A stretch of DNA of 64,000 nucleotides from Aralia elata (taxonomy: Eukaryota; Streptophyta; Magnoliopsida; Apiales; Araliaceae): contig CM068386.1 of the NCBI GenBank assembly GCA_034770075.1, forward strand, positions 86,525,265 to 86,589,264. The letters run 5' to 3'. The stretch's first letter is position 1, and every line of letters begins with the position of its first letter. The notes beneath the pieces are model-generated. The model searched no databases, had not been told where the DNA came from, and was given only the letters and a program-made list of their open reading frames with translations. Below, in pieces: positions 23,401-34,626 of this stretch. The translations under genes and the position numbers were made by a program.

Positions 23401-23708
23401 TGGATGAGGTAGCTTATGAGGTAGCTTTACCTCCTGAGTTAGGCCACATTAACAATGTCTTCCATATATCAGTGCTACGACAGTATAAGCCCGATTATAA
23501 ATATGTAATAGAATATGAACCGATACAATTCGAGAAAGATTTGTCTTATGAAGAGGTTCCTGTACAGATAGTGGACAGGAAGGAGCAAATTCTTGGAAAT
23601 AAAGTGATACCTTCTGTTAAGGTAATCTGGAGGAACCACAGTACTGAAGAAGCAACGTGGGAACTCGAAGAGAAAATGATGCAAAATTTTCCTCAATTAT
23701 TTGTTTAA
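20403..23708 (+). CDS. pol: Element C pol: PR end, RT, RNase H, integrase, chromodomain
   Basis: Open from about 20403; the first Met at 20433 gives 1091 aa, used for numbering. PR remainder has VILGMDW. RT: DYRELN (220-225), [23 protein letters not shown] (active Asp 319/320). About 14 residues ([14 protein letters not shown] plus Cys) replace the short turn before LCIDYREL, removing a usually conserved Arg. RNase H: SDAS (466), HDLEL, YTDHKSL; the last acidic position is VVAEALSRK (Glu 571 for Asp). Integrase: HPGST...CLTCQR zinc site, core starting TMNFV (Asn 750 for the usual Asp), SDRDPRF (Asp 808; three residues before it are missing relative to relatives), [10 protein letters not shown] (Glu 844). 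C-terminal tail [16 protein letters not shown] is the Tekay-type chromodomain region, linked to chromatin targeting. Probably inactive despite the open frame. Confidence 0.93.
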   Translation, partial: KLPQEELDYPMNIEIANREVIPVKFVHKNCRIDINSHVMTVNLIPIRLGEFDVILGMDWLFNHGAVIDCQKKCVNLKTPSKVVFHGSKSPRQTSCLTMMQARKMLRQGCVGYLAYIVDTRKVGAKLEEIPVVRDFVDVFPDDLPGLPPDREIEFVIDLALGTAPISKAPYRMAPVELKELMVQLQELLDKKYIQPSVSPWGAPILFVKKKDRLNNTGAVGSAGIVCLCIDYRELNKVTIKNKYPLPRIDDLFDQLKGARYFSKIDLRSGYHQLKVRKEDIPKTAFRTRYGHYEFLVMSFGLTNAPAAFMDLMSRVFKPFLDKFVVVFIDDILVYSKTQEEHVEHLRVTFEALRKEKLYAKFSNCEFWLERVQFLGHVIDKDGISVDPAKVKAVMNWDQPKTPSEVKSFLGLAGYYRRFIQDFSRIATPLTNLTRKSVKFVWTEKCEESFQELKKRLSSAPMLSLPDDTGNFVVYSDASHKGLGCVLMQNGKVIAYASRQLKDYEKGYPTHDLELAVVVFALKIWRHYLYGEKCEIYTDHKSLKYIFTQKDLNIRQRRWIELIKDYDCEILYHSGKANVVAEALSRKGREKLSLLTAHEKLIAEMAKLELEVKGLAEPNEKLFQMETQPTLVDKVKEAQLKDKECINMRKRVLESEEFKYKIDTEGMLRFEGRIWVPLVPEIREEILNEAHSSRFSIHPGSTKMYQDLRQHFWWPNMKREVAKCVAKCLTCQRVKAEHQQPSGLLQPLEIPEWKWEHITMNFVVGLPTTQKGYDAIWVIVDRLTKSAHFLPIKIRFTLDQLAKLYVKEIISRHGVPVSDRDPRFTSKFWRSLQTCLGTQLRMSTAYHPQTDGQSERTIQTLEDMLRACVIDFKGNWDDHLPLVEFAYNNSHHASIGMPPYEALYGRKCRTPLCWDEVGERRLLGPELVQQTAKIVKVIRARLIAAQDRQKKYADQHRQNREFEVGNFVFLKVSPWKGKIRFGKKGKLSPRFIGPFEVLKRVDEVAYEVALPPELGHINNVFHISVLRQYKPDYKYVIEYEPIQFEKDLSYEEVPVQIVDRKEQILGNKVIPSVKVIWRNHSTEEATWELEEKMMQNFPQLFV
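21042..21077. repeat. Hairpin created by foldback insertion in RT
   Basis: AACAATACCGGCGC (21042-21055) and its exact complement GCGCCGGTATTGTT (21064-21077) flank an 8-nt loop. The right arm and loop also repeat the normal RT sequence CCGTGGGGAGCGCC(G/A)TATTG at 20997. Looks like a template-switch event that kept the frame. Confidence 0.85.
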
Positions 23709-23818
23709 TCTTTATATTGCGATTCTGGGGACAGAATCTTTGTAAGGAGGAGAGAATGTAACGGACGATTTAATTGCGTTGTGATTCTGGGGACAGAATC
23801 CTTTTAAGGAGGGAAAGA
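23709..23818 (+). other. Duplicated 3' end: two hairpins and two polypurine tracts
   Basis: Copy 1: hairpin GATTCTG-GGGA-CAGAATC (23721-23738), purine tract AAGGAGGAGAGAA (23744-23756), then TGTAACGGACG, which mimics the LTR start. Copy 2: the same hairpin (23783-23800), tract AAGGAGGGAAAGA (23806-23818), then the true LTR start TGTAACGAATG. Copy 2 recurs in element D (40477-40512). Confidence 0.8.
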
Positions 23819-25224
23819 TGTAACGAATGCAATTTTTGTGATTGAATAAAAATATTTATTGAATTATATAAATATTTTTATTAATTTATTGAGCTAAATA
23901 AATAATTTATTAAGTTTTTATGAAATGGGTATATGTTAAGTTTAATAATGTTAAATGTTATTTGAATGTGATTTGTTATGTTTATTCTAATTTAATTTAA
24001 TAATTAAATTAGATGATGAAAAGGTTTATTTGAATAAATAATTTTTTTGAATAATATAATTCAATTGGTGTTATTGTTATTGGTGAAATAGAATTATTAA
24101 TTAATTAGTAAGGTTTAATTGAATTTATTTAATAATAAGTTTAATTAAATTAGAAGTGTGACATTTAAAACTATATGTTATAATGATTTATTAAAATAAA
24201 TGAGAAAATGTTTAATTCAGTTTTACCAAACAAGGCCCTATGACCTTTGTTTGGAAATAATGGGTTATTTTAATTTTGTTTTACCAAACAAGGCCTTAAG
24301 ACCTTTAGTTAGAATAATAGATTATTTTAATTTGTATTTGCCAAATAAGCCTTATGGCTTTTTGAATTATGTAACTGATAGATTAATATCATACGTTATT
24401 ATTTTATTAAATCATCAGTTTTTATTCTTGTTTCATCAGTTTTATTTTTTTTAAAAAACTACGTCAGTTGTAAAAAGAAAAGAAAGAAGAGAAAGAACAG
24501 AGTTCAAAGAGAAAAGAGAAATACAGAGAAAACAAGAGAGAGCTTGAGAGTTGTGAGAAGAGAGAATTGAGAAGAATAGTTTGGGTATTGGAGGAAGAAA
24601 TTCAAACCAAAGGAGGTTAACCTTATTAATCAAAGCAAATAGAAGGTATAAACTCTTTACTGTATTTTATTTTTAGTTCTCTGTATATTATTTACTTGCT
24701 TAAAACATGAATTACTTGGTGTAATTGGTAGTAATCATGTGTTAGATGATTATATGATGATTAATAGTCAATGTAGAGGTATTAATTCATGAAACCATGC
24801 TTTAGAATTGAGTTCTTAGTTTTACAGAGCTTTATTTCATGTATGGTTTATGTGTATGAAAATTGATGCTTTAATTGGTTATTAATCGGTAAGTTAATAA
24901 TTGCTTATGGTTATATGATGAAAAACAAGAATAATGTTAGAAGAATGGTTTTAATTGGTTGAAAAATGAGTTTACAGAGCTTGATTTCATGAAAATGGTC
25001 AAAACTTGAATAAATTGTTTAACAGTGAAATTCTTGGGTTTAAATTGGTTGTTTATGTGATAGAATGATTAAAATGTTTAGAAAACATGTTGGGTAATTG
25101 TTTTCTAGCATATTTGATGTCTAGTATATTTAATTTGTGTATTGGATGGTAGAATTCGGAAATTTTGGCCAAATTTGGCCTAAGTTTTCACTGTTCGCGA
25201 ACTGGAGGAGTCGACTGCCGGGTG

Positions 25225-25375
25225 TCTCGCCCCGGCGAGAAAAATGAGTTGTTAAACTTCGCCCTAGCGAAGTCTCGCCCCGGCGAGAAATTTGTTAAGG
25301 AAAACCTCGCCCCGGCAAAGTCTCGCCCCGGCGAGATTTTCGTTTAGTAATTTTCCGCCCCAGCGAGAATCACTG
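25225..25375. repeat. GC-rich hairpin array in 3' LTR of C
   Basis: At least six units around CGCCCCGGCG; three are perfect 7-bp stems with a CC loop (TCTCGCC/GGCGAGA). Others carry single C-to-T or G-to-A changes in stem or loop. Confidence 0.85.
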
Positions 25376-26465
25376 CTGAAAAAAAAATTTATTTTGTTTT
25401 CTTTTCTTGGTAGTTGTGATATATTATTTTACGCAGGATTAAACTTAAATTAATGTGGTAAGTGAATATTAAGATGTTAATATGGATTCTAAATTATGTT
25501 TGATGATGATTAAATACTAGATATTATACCTTAACTTAAAGATAAGTTTCGAGTGTAACATTGTTGTAATAAAGCTTGTAGCTTCTGAAATAGAGTTGAT
25601 AATCAGTAGTTAATTGGAAAATTGAGGTGAGGATTGGAATATTAATGTACGTGAGTATTGTAACTAATTGTTTTTGTTGCAATACAAACGGAATCTATAG
25701 GTTGTTTATTGTACGTGGTTTGTAATTAGGAAAGCTACATACGAGGCAAGTTTCTGAACTCCATTATTATATTAAACAAGTTGTTCTTCCCTTTTAACTT
25801 GTTAATTTATTCAAAGCAAGTTTATTTATATTGAGCAAGCTTATTGACCTTAGCTTATTGATATTCAAGCAAGGTTACTATCATGTTACGTACTTAAGCT
25901 TTATTCTAATCATTGTTTGTTATTCAAATTTCGAGTATAGTTTCTATTGAACAAACTCTATTGACGAACTAGAATAGCAAACCCTTATTGATTCAGCTAG
26001 TCCTTAGTTGATGAGCGATTTCAAAGACTTAGAATATTTTCTATACTTGTTCCAAGCCAAGTTCCTTTTGGTACGGATTCAGACGATAAACTGAGATGAA
26101 CAACCCTAATATAGGGGATTACTTACGCGACAGCGTTAAAATGTTTGTGCACAATACATTGTACAAAGGGCTGATCCCCCTGAGTACGAGATGATGGTCC
26201 ATAGTCTATATGACTGTTAAAGGTTACAGTAGAAATACTTGTTAACCTAGGACATAGTTCGAGGTCTTGTGACCCTCAGATAAAATTAATAAATCTTGAA
26301 ATCCATTTTCCTTGAATCGAGCATTCTAACGAGCTTTCAGACGTTGATTCCTTATTGATTGAATTCAGAAAACTATTATTCCTCAGATAAAATTCATTTC
26401 ATTTACATATTATTGTTATCGTACTTGTGAGCAATTGTTTGCTCACTCTTGCACTAAACATTGCA

Positions 26466-26528
26466 GCTAAGCCAGAAAAGCAGGACGAACCGTCCACAAG
26501 TAAAGGCAAGGGCAAGATGCCGAAGTAG
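26466..26528 (+). other. Lys-rich 20-codon frame in 3' LTR of C
   Basis: AKPEKQDEPSTSKGKGKMPK then TAG, immediately after the acceptor-like TTGCAG. Confidence 0.45.
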
Positions 26529-27939
26529 CTGGAGATTTATTGTTTGCTTGATGTTTAATTGTATCAAAGACTTATTTTGCTTATGTTTTATTCCGCACTG
26601 ATGTATTTAAGGTTAGATAACCTGGGATTTGATTGTTTAACAGTTTGGTGATGTAAGCCATTTTGGGAAGATGTTTCTTTAAGTTGATTTAATTGTTCTT
26701 AATTATGGGTAGTTAGATGTGAATGAATGAGTTAGTGAACACCAAATCTGTGGGAATTAAGTACCCGGATTTGGGGGTGTCACAATCATACCAAACACCA
26801 GTCCATCTTTGCCCTACAGGCCAAAGAGAACTTTCACCACAAGCTTTTGTATGTAACACCAAAGGTCAGGATTATACCAATACACAATTTCTGGTTATAA
26901 TCATGCCCATCACTAGTTCATCTTTGCACTACGGGCCAAAGAGAACTTTTCACCACAATTTAAGTCTAAGGATTATAACAATGATATAAAGGATGAATAG
27001 AAATAAAACAATGAGATCAAGAATAAGAAAAATATTAGAGATTGTAATTTAATTTATCCAGTGTCGAAGATTGTCCAAATTTTCAACATGATATCCAGAA
27101 AATTCGATCATAACTCAAGAATAAAATAAATAAAGTTCACGATTCAACTATAACGTGTAAAACGAAATAGAAAGATTCAGGTGAAAAGATATTAGATGAA
27201 GCACATATAAGTGCAGTACAAAGATTCAGGTGAAAAGATATTAGATAAAACACAAACTATTAAGGATATTCTACTAATTTTAAGAATGTTTACCATTTAA
27301 GAATAAAGTTATGGAAACAAACAATAATTTCTAACCATAAATGGAGAAATATGAAAGAAAACGATATCCCTTGACGAGTACAAAAGAAATGATATCTCAT
27401 ACGAGTATGAAAGAAAATAATATCACTTACGAGTATGAAAAAATGTACGAAACTGCAAATGAATTTTCACCCGTCATGCGGTAATCCGCGTAAACAGATC
27501 ATTTTCACAAAAGACTAATAAAGGATGAATGCGAAGGGTTATTCACCAGGCATGCGGTAGTCCGCGTAGTCAGGTTATTCCCACAAATTAATAAGGACTT
27601 AATACGAAACTTTATTCACCAGGTATGCGGTAGTCCGCGTATCAAGTTATTCCCATAAGTTAATACATGGAATAGAATGACAACCCTTATGAGTATGAAG
27701 TAAAATAATATCACTTACAAATGTGAAAGCAAATGATATTGCATACGAGTATGAAATAAATAATATCCCTTACCTTAGTAGGAGACTAGATGTGACTGGT
27801 ATAAAGGAGATTATCTTGAGAAAATGTTGCACTATAAGCTACACTCAAAGTATCCTTATACTTAAAAGAAATATGCACAATATTATAGAAGAAGAAATTT
27901 TTGATTCTGGTGTGAGTTTCATTGCTCAACTGAGCAACC

Positions 27940-27948
27940 TATTTATAG
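27940..27948 (-). promoter_or_regulatory. TATA box in 5' LTR of B
   Basis: Minus-strand CTATAAATA-type match corresponding to the one at 5836-5844. As the 5' LTR copy, this one would have driven element B. Confidence 0.55.
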
Positions 27949-28988
27949 GAGAATGACAGTGTACTGTTTAAGAAGAAATCACGGACGAAACAATCGAAAT
28001 TCGTCTGATTTTTACTGTGCAATAAAATATTCTAATAAAACAAAAAACTTTATATATTATATAATATATTCTAATAAAAAAATAACTTTATATATAATAT
28101 AAAAGTTTTTTGTTTGTATAGAAAATTGTTCTGAAAATTCTGCCGACAGTTTGACGAATTAGCAAGTGGTGGATCCCATGGAATAATCAGCCAAATTTAC
28201 AACAAACGCTTCATGGCAAACCCCAAAAAGTGAACAAATAACTACCACATATCACTTATCTTTAATCAACATATTTCCAATCGTTCAACAATTATGCACC
28301 AATAATATTATAGACTCGCAATATTGACAAACAGATCATTCCTAGGAAAGAGGGGGCTTTCCATAGAAACGACGCGCAATTAAATAACCCATTTCCTTGA
28401 CAAAATTTTCTAGACATTGTCAATAATGCTAATTGGTCTAATAAAATCATATCAAAGAATATGAGTTACAGTGTCGTGACAAATAATATAAAATACTATG
28501 CAGATGTTACTGTAATAATTATTGAATCAAAATACTGTACAAATTGCTACTATATCAATTATTGAATGAATAATATGAAATACTGTGCAATATCGTGTGC
28601 TACTACAGAATACCGCGTACTACTGTGGAATAACGCGTTCTACTGTTCTTTTATTACCGGGTATTTCAACAGTTACAAGTGATAGTACCGTTAACAATTT
28701 GTCTAAAAATATTAATACTGTCATTTTTCATATCCGACAATTTTAGTCGTTATGGGGTCCACCAATGATTTTTTATTTCAGCGTCGTCATATTTTGCTGA
28801 ATATAATATTCCTCGATAGAAAGAATATTTCTCGACAAAAAGAATATTCCCCGACATACTATTTATCTGATAATTTGCATATATCACCCTTAACTATAAC
28901 ATTATATCATTTAAGCACTTTACTGTTTAGAATAATAATCATAAAGAAAAATAATAAACTTTTATTTCATAAAAGTTGGGGTCTTACA

Positions 28989-29722
28989 CAGTATGTGATC
29001 GATTGTTATCAGGGATCACAATCTGATTAGCAAAAATCATAGAGTTTTGAATAATTGGCTCTGCAACCTGTGTAGATTTCACAAACACAATATTTCTATG
29101 GGAACTAAAAGCACTGTTGTGGTTAGTCTCTAGCATTGTATACACACTACGATCTGAAAACAAGTCCCCAAATCTTAATCCTAATCGATCTGAGCTGCTT
29201 CTTTGATTAGTGTTCAGGGAGTCCATAGAAGAAGAAGACCAATTCCATTTAGAGATTGTCTTTTCGAATTCCACACCTTTGGAAGTAAGATTTGACTCTC
29301 TTTATGAAGACTGCTTAATGATTTCTCTCAATTTCTCATTCTCAGCTTCAAACTTAGAAAGAGAGTTAGTAGTTCCTTGACATGTTTATAACTCAAGTTG
29401 TACTTTTCTTTTTCCTTTTGAAGAAGAGAATAATCCCTTGATAGAACCCTGAACCACTTCATGTATTTATGTAATTCAGATGTGATATTAAATAAAGTAG
29501 TTCTTAAGTCAGAAACATCAATATCTTGAGAGTTGAAGTCTAATACCTCATTAATATCCATCTTTTGATGATTAGTGGTTTTATCTCCAAGAGCTTCCAT
29601 TGTCATGAGATATAGGTTGGTTATCTGGGGTCCGTCATTATTACTTGACTTAGAATCATAGTCATTCTCACTATTACTCAAGGAGCCCTCAGCTATAAAG
29701 CCTTTGTCTTTCTTGTAAAACT
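28989..29722 (-). pseudogene. Copia gag, C-terminal part
   Basis: Minus-strand frames read GSLSNSENDYDSKSSNNDG (about 29680), then YLMTMEALGDK, then a coiled, Glu/Lys/Leu-rich stretch (LQKEKEKYNLSYKHVKEL), then a Ser/Asn-rich tail. This matches the region after the zinc knuckle in SIRE/Maximus-like copia gag. It is the middle piece of the copia element, between insertions B and D. A frameshift near 29300-29330 breaks it. The last 5 bp on each side are the two target duplications. Confidence 0.72.
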
Positions 29723-29757
29723 TGTAACGAATGCAATTTTTATGATTGGATAAAAAT

Positions 29758-31734
29758 TATAGACACCCAAATTTTGCGTTCCCTATACTAACCGTGACAG
29801 GAGGGCAAAATCGTCAATTGAACCGGCTTGCGGGAGCGAAGGAATGGGCACAAGTGTGAACGTCAAACACCACCGTAATGATTGGCGACCAAAGCTGACG
29901 TGGCAATAGGGCCGTCCGAAGCAGGCATTCCCGGATGACGTGGCACGTTTCCCAGCGGTTCCCGGACTGCAAAATGCAAGCCTTTCAGCAGAAACCGATG
30001 ATCCGACACGAGAATCGAGGCGTGGCACGAAAAACAAGAAAGTCAAGCCAGCCAGCCGCGGATTGATCTGCGGCCAATAGTGCGCCTTTTGAAAACACGG
30101 AACTCGAAACACAGAAACCAGGAAATCAGCTGAGTGCGATGGGAGGCGGCCAGCCAGCCGCAGATCAATCTGCGGCTGCCCTGGACCAGCCTATTTCAGT
30201 TCAGTTTCTTAATTTCATCCAGGGAGTTGGCAGCGGCGAGAAAAAAGAAGAGAAAAAGAGGAAGAACAGCAGCAAAACAGCAGCGAAAATAGAGAGAAAA
30301 GAGAGAAAAGAAGTGAGAAATTATATCTGTTGTGTAAGATTATATATCATATATCTTCTATTCTACTCAATACATAAATTCATGCCTATTGTGAGGATTA
30401 TTTGCAAGGTGAAAAGACTATTTTCATAGCAATTTTTGTATATCATTTTGTTAATCTTCTTGTCAATTGGGTTATATGAAATGTAGTTTTCTTGTATATT
30501 GTTGTGGATCCATGGATTGAGGACTATTAGTGAGGGTTCCAAATGGAACGAAATTCTTCCTAATGGTCCGATGATATCCATTTGGCAATTTTAGCTTGTT
30601 TAATTTTTGTAGTATCCATTGCGTAGGTGTGTATAAATTGTGGATGTGAGCCTAGGAACGCGACCTCGTGGTCCAAATCCGATGATGGACAATGTTGATG
30701 TATGTAATCCTTTATTGTAAATTGTAATCGTCGGGCCTTAAAACGATACCAAGTTGATAATCGGGTTTAAGGCCCCATAGTAATAAAGTATGTGATTGTG
30801 GGCGTTGGGGTTATTTGGATGGCTTACATGCCCATGAACAACCCCAATGCATTTTAATGCTTGATTTGATTTACGACCTAAAATTGATTTCAAAGCTAAA
30901 AGATTTAGATTTTCGTAAAATCAATCAAATTAGGTTGTTAGCATCACGAGGCTTAAAATGAGAAGTGCTAACGAATGTCGATTCCTATTTAACGAGAAAG
31001 CTAAAGAAAATCGTTTTCAAACATCACAAAAATGGTTTCATAAAATAAGTGACGTTTTATTAAACCGTTGTGCATAGGTTTAAAGAGATTCTAGAAGTTG
31101 CCCATCATTTAAGTTACGAAGGCAACGTATAGATCTCGATTCCTATTTTGACGAAGGTTTAGAAAACTCTTGTTTTTGCCAAAACGACACCTAATGAAAA
31201 TCTCATAGTTTTTGACAATTGAAATCAAACCTTTTCTCATAAAGCTTTCTCGTGTATGCCGAAAAGACATTCCGAAGCGTTCTCCAATCAAAGCACGACT
31301 TTCCCAAAAAATCCAAATGATTCTTTCATACAAACTCACCACAACATTCACATAGGCACACATACACACACGCGCATATACACACACACATTCGAGAATT
31401 AAAGGATAGGAAAGCATCAAGATTGCGGTAACCGTGTTTCACGGAAGTCGGGGGGTGCCTAACACCTTCCCCTCGCTTAAGCAAGCCCCCGAACTCTATG
31501 AATCTCGGTTCGCAGACCAATTAATTCGGAGTCACACATGAGCCAGCGATTTACGAAAACGAAACTCGGATGAGTTGGTACATCCATTTCAAATATACCA
31601 ACTGGCGACTCTGGTTAATTGGCTCATCATAAAAAATGATCTTTCAAAACCCCGTCGACACTCAAGCCGACCTTTTCCAAAAATCATTTAATCAAAAGGC
31701 TAAAATTGGAAAAGTCGAAAACCCGGCGTCGACA
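29758..31734 (+). repeat. 5' LTR of Tat/Ogre-like element
   Basis: 1977 bp. Begins TATAGACACCC (sister LTR TGTATACACCC) and ends GGCGTCGACA. It includes a CA/TG-rich microsatellite (about 31350-31390) and a purine-rich leader-like stretch (30238-30320). Differences from the 3' LTR are mostly transitions and cluster in the first roughly 380 bp. Confidence 0.92.
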
Positions 31735-31736
31735 GC

Positions 31737-31754
31737 TGGCGACTCTGCTGGGGA
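31737..31754 (+). other. Primer binding site, Tat/Ogre type
   Basis: TGGCGACTCTGCTGGGGA, two bases after the LTR end. The left-edge element has the same site with one change. Confidence 0.82.
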
Positions 31755-32639
31755 ACATTAGAGGGCTTAAGCCGCGTTCAATCTTGATGCTATCCTATCC
31801 TTTTAAAATTCATAAAATGTGTGGGTGTGCGATGTTTTGATTTTTTTACTTTTGTTGTGTGAATGTGTGTTTTGCCCAAATAAATGAATGATTGAATGGA
31901 TTTGCTTTACTTTTAAGTAATCATTTGCATACGGTGAGGACGATGAATGTGAATGTATGTTGAGAGAGTACCTCCTCCTAAGGCGAACCTGTCGGTTGCT
32001 TATTACTGGACTCGAAGGGGCTACTCCCCGGAGATGGCTCAGGAAACGCACCACCCAAATCCGCTCCAATCGAAAGGATTCAGACGAGTAAATTGCGAAG
32101 ATTTAGGGACCTTCATGCCGAAAAGCCCGCGAGAGTAACCCTAGGGTAGGTCAGCCTCTGATAAACCTAACGAAAGGGAAGCTTCTTCATGCCCTTTTAT
32201 CGTTCAGTCAAATAAATAAATGTCATGCAAATGGCATACAACTGTCATACCATCATCATCGTAATAAATATGTCCTGTATCATGTGATTACATCACCTGC
32301 ACATATAAAGAGAATACTGACATGGTTTTGCAGGAAGGCAATCCGTGCCACGTACAAGGTTTTCTAAAAACTTCTAAATAATATCCTGTCATCAAACAGT
32401 GACCTTGTTTTGCAGGATAAGATTAGAGAACCATGAAAGCGTGGCATAACGATCACAAAGAACCCGGAGTAGGGGCATATTTGACCACTAAAAAAAATAA
32501 TAATATATATAATAATAATAATCATGCATCAGTGTTGACATACATCTGCCAACTTGTAACTGGCACAGTACTAAACTACGACCCTTGTTTGTTTGCGAAA
32601 TTGCCCCTACGACCCAACTAAGAAGCCGTAAAGTCCATA
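31755..32639 (+). other. Leader region of Tat/Ogre-like element
   Basis: No coding frame. Shares GCGTTCAATCTTGATG-type sequence after the primer site with the left-edge element. Contains an (AAT)n-like run near 32490-32525. Nothing resembling gag is left. Confidence 0.55.
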
Positions 32640-33110
32640 CTCCATCCATCCAAATGGCAGAGGCCGATAGCCATGAAATTACAGTTCTGCCACTCCAACA
32701 ATACGGCCGAATACGAGGGATTCATCCTAGGACTGAGATTAGCCTTGGGAATGGGAATCAAAAGGATGATAGTAGTTGGAAACTCGAATTGGTCATCCGG
32801 CAGGCTATGGGAATATACAGCACCAAAGGGCATAAATGGGACCTAGCTACGGGACTGCTGAGATATCTGGAGACCGAAGAAGCCCACAAACAAATGAACG
32901 AAGTACATGGCGATGTGTGCGGAGCCCATATGAGCAGAGCATTTTCGGCAAAGAAAATCATGTGAAAGGGTCACTACTGGCTAACAATGAAAACTGACTG
33001 CGATGCAAATGTCAGGAAATGCCATCAATACCAGGTCCATGCCAATGCGATCCATGCACCTCCTAATGAGCTCCATTGCCCTCACCGTGGCTAGTTGGAC
33101 CGTGCAACAT
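32640..33110 (+). pseudogene. RNase H and integrase zinc-domain remnant
   Basis: Across frames: NNTAEYEGFILGLRLALGMG (about 32697-32757), IVVGNSN (Asn where catalytic Asp is usual), RQAMGIYSTKGHK, then RYLETEEAHKQMNEVHGDVC (32859 onward), GAHM, AKKIM, a stop, HYWLTMKTDC, and RKCHQYQVHANAIHAPPNEL (second Cys of CHQC is Tyr). This order, RNase H then the His/Cys domain of integrase, is that of Tat/Ogre pol. Frameshifts, stops and lost metal ligands make it non-functional. It is the only pol trace in the element. Confidence 0.8.
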
Positions 33111-34140
33111 GTGATATCCAGGAAGGGGTAAATCCAGGAGTATGGCAGTGAATCCCGGCCAGTAGAAGATCAATGGGTTTTAAAATTCTGAGTTTTTTTT
33201 CAAATCCCTGCAGGCTCATGTCATTTTGTCATGTTATCCAAAAAGAAGATCATGTGCTGAAATGTTTTATATATACGACAAGCATTTTTGTTTTATGTCA
33301 GGTACCCCGATTTGAGGCATTCTAGCCTGACAAGCAATAGGCCAAATTTGAAGGAGGATCACGATTTTGGTTTGATGGGGATCGAGCAGGACGAGACAGA
33401 TATCGACAATACGCCTGGCGAGATCAAAGGATGGGTCAAGGGTAAACCCAAACCCAGTTTAGACCAAACCATCGCCATCAAACCTCAGAACCCCTAACGG
33501 TCACAAAGAACCCGCAGTAGGGGCAAAAAAAAAATCTCAAAAATCAAAAATTCCCCCAAACCTTTCAACAAGTCAAAGGACCGGATCTGCTGTTAGCCCA
33601 GCGAGGTACCGAGGCAACCAGTATGAGGGAGATCACAAGAAAAGCAACTTAACACTGGGGCATTTGTCAACTACCCAGGAAATGATGACGTGCAAATTGG
33701 CACCCATGCAACAATCCCATCAACATGCACCATCATCATCAAATGCTACCTCATGTCAATTCAATCTTCAACGGTACGATCATCTGGCATTTGTCAAGCA
33801 TAGTTTTCTCGGGATACGATAATCCACGTGAAGGGGGATTTTATTTAGCTTGATAGGAATCGGGTTAATTCTGACAAGCAACCGTGGAGCACGATCGTGA
33901 GTATGATTAGACAAAGAAGGCTATTCAACCTTTTGATCAGGTACAAAGCCTTAATTCAAAGCAACGTTTACGACAGAATCGACCTCATGTGACGGCCTTC
34001 ACTTTGCATTTGCACAAACTTTCAGTTGTGGGGTATAAAACTATGACGATGTTGATGGCAATTAACACGTAGTCAGACAGTCAATAATTATCAGGCTAAT
34101 ATCAAGAAGTCAGACGATAAAGGATTATCAAGCTAATGTC
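33111..34140 (+). other. Non-coding interior of Tat/Ogre-like element
   Basis: No convincing protein similarity. A short open stretch at 33288-33497 shows no recognisable domain. AACCC.GTAGGGGCA-like phrases recur at about 32462 and 33508, hinting at an older duplication. Confidence 0.4.
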
Positions 34141-34626
34141 TCGAATCGTGGCCTGGGTTATTCGAGTAATTAAGCCCGAGGGGTGTCTCTACACCTGGTG
34201 CCCTAAAGCCATCTGGTTTGGGAGTCGCTGGCCCAACACTCGTTACATGGGTAACTCAGAGCCTAAGAAAACGAGCATTACAGTAGAGGAGGCCCGAGCA
34301 GATTCGAATCGTGGCATGGGCTACTCGAGTAATTAAGCCTAAGGGGTGTCTCTGCATCTGGTGCCCTAAAACCGTCTGGTTTGGGAGTCACCGGCCTAAC
34401 ACTCGCTACATGGGTAACTCAAGCCTAAGAAAACGAATCTTGCGCAAGGTCAAGCAAAGAATGAATGGTGCAGACCACCAGCTTGTCTCGAACCGTGGCC
34501 TTTGTTACTCGAGTAAATAAATCTGAAGGGGTGTCTGTACACCTAATGCCCCAAAACCGTCTGGTTTGGGATTCATTGGTCCAAAACTCGTTAAATGGGT
34601 AACTTTAAATAGCCTAAGAAAACGAG
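34141..34626 (+). repeat. Tandem repeat, three units of 163-184 bp
   Basis: Units start at TCGAATCGTGGC (34141), TCGAATCGTGGC (34304) and TCGAACCGTGGC (34488). All share AGGGGTGTCT, GGTGCCCTAAA, TCTGGTTTGGGA, ACATGGGTAACT and CCTAAGAAAACGA. They diverge with small indels. Confidence 0.85.

Larger units (their letters stand above)
15229..26784 (+). mobile_element. Element C: Tekay/Del-like chromovirus with extra 5' ORF
   Basis: 11.6 kb plus-strand Ty3/gypsy element with 5-bp duplications ATCAT on both sides (15224-15228, 26785-26789). The order is LTR, tRNA-Met primer site, coiled-coil ORF, gag-PR, RT-RNaseH-IN-chromodomain, duplicated polypurine tract, LTR. The two LTRs look very similar apart from one deletion of about 0.34 kb, so insertion is recent relative to the rest of the window. 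Coding lesions (frameshift in PR, insertion in RT, catalytic-site changes) suggest it cannot now replicate on its own; it may still be mobilised in trans. Confidence 0.95.
23819..26784 (+). repeat. 3' LTR of element C
   Basis: 2966 bp, TGTAACGAATGC to GGGTGTCACA. Better preserved than the 5' copy: donor-like AAG|GTATAA at 24645/24646, perfect hairpins at 25225-25240, 25273-25288 and 25321-25336, acceptor-like TTGCAG at 26466. Confidence 0.93.
4015..28988 (-). mobile_element. Element B: decayed Tekay/Del-like chromovirus
   Basis: Minus-strand Ty3/gypsy element inserted in the copia element. Outer flanks carry the same 5-bp target duplication CAGTA (4010-4014 and 28989-28993). The order on the minus strand is 5' LTR, tRNA-Met primer site, gag, PR-RT-RNaseH-IN-chromodomain, polypurine tract, 3' LTR, as in Tekay/Del chromoviruses. 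All coding frames carry stops and frameshifts. Its 5' LTR was later hit by two alpha-family elements. Removing them leaves a roughly 10.5 kb element. Confidence 0.9.
11696..28988 (-). repeat. 5' LTR of element B, in three segments
   Basis: Segments 11696-12291, 15141-15228 and 26785-28988 reconstruct one LTR colinear with 4015-6844. The breaks are caused by a solo LTR (TSD GTTTA) and element C (TSD ATCAT). It carries the minus-strand TATA box at 27940-27948 and an extra insert of about 70 bp near 28330-28400 that the 3' LTR lacks. Confidence 0.88.

Noticed and set aside
29783..30112. 109-codon minus frame in Tat/Ogre-like LTRs (also 37987-38316)
   Set aside because: Duplicated only because it lies in the LTR, on the antisense strand; differences between copies show no codon bias that I can see.
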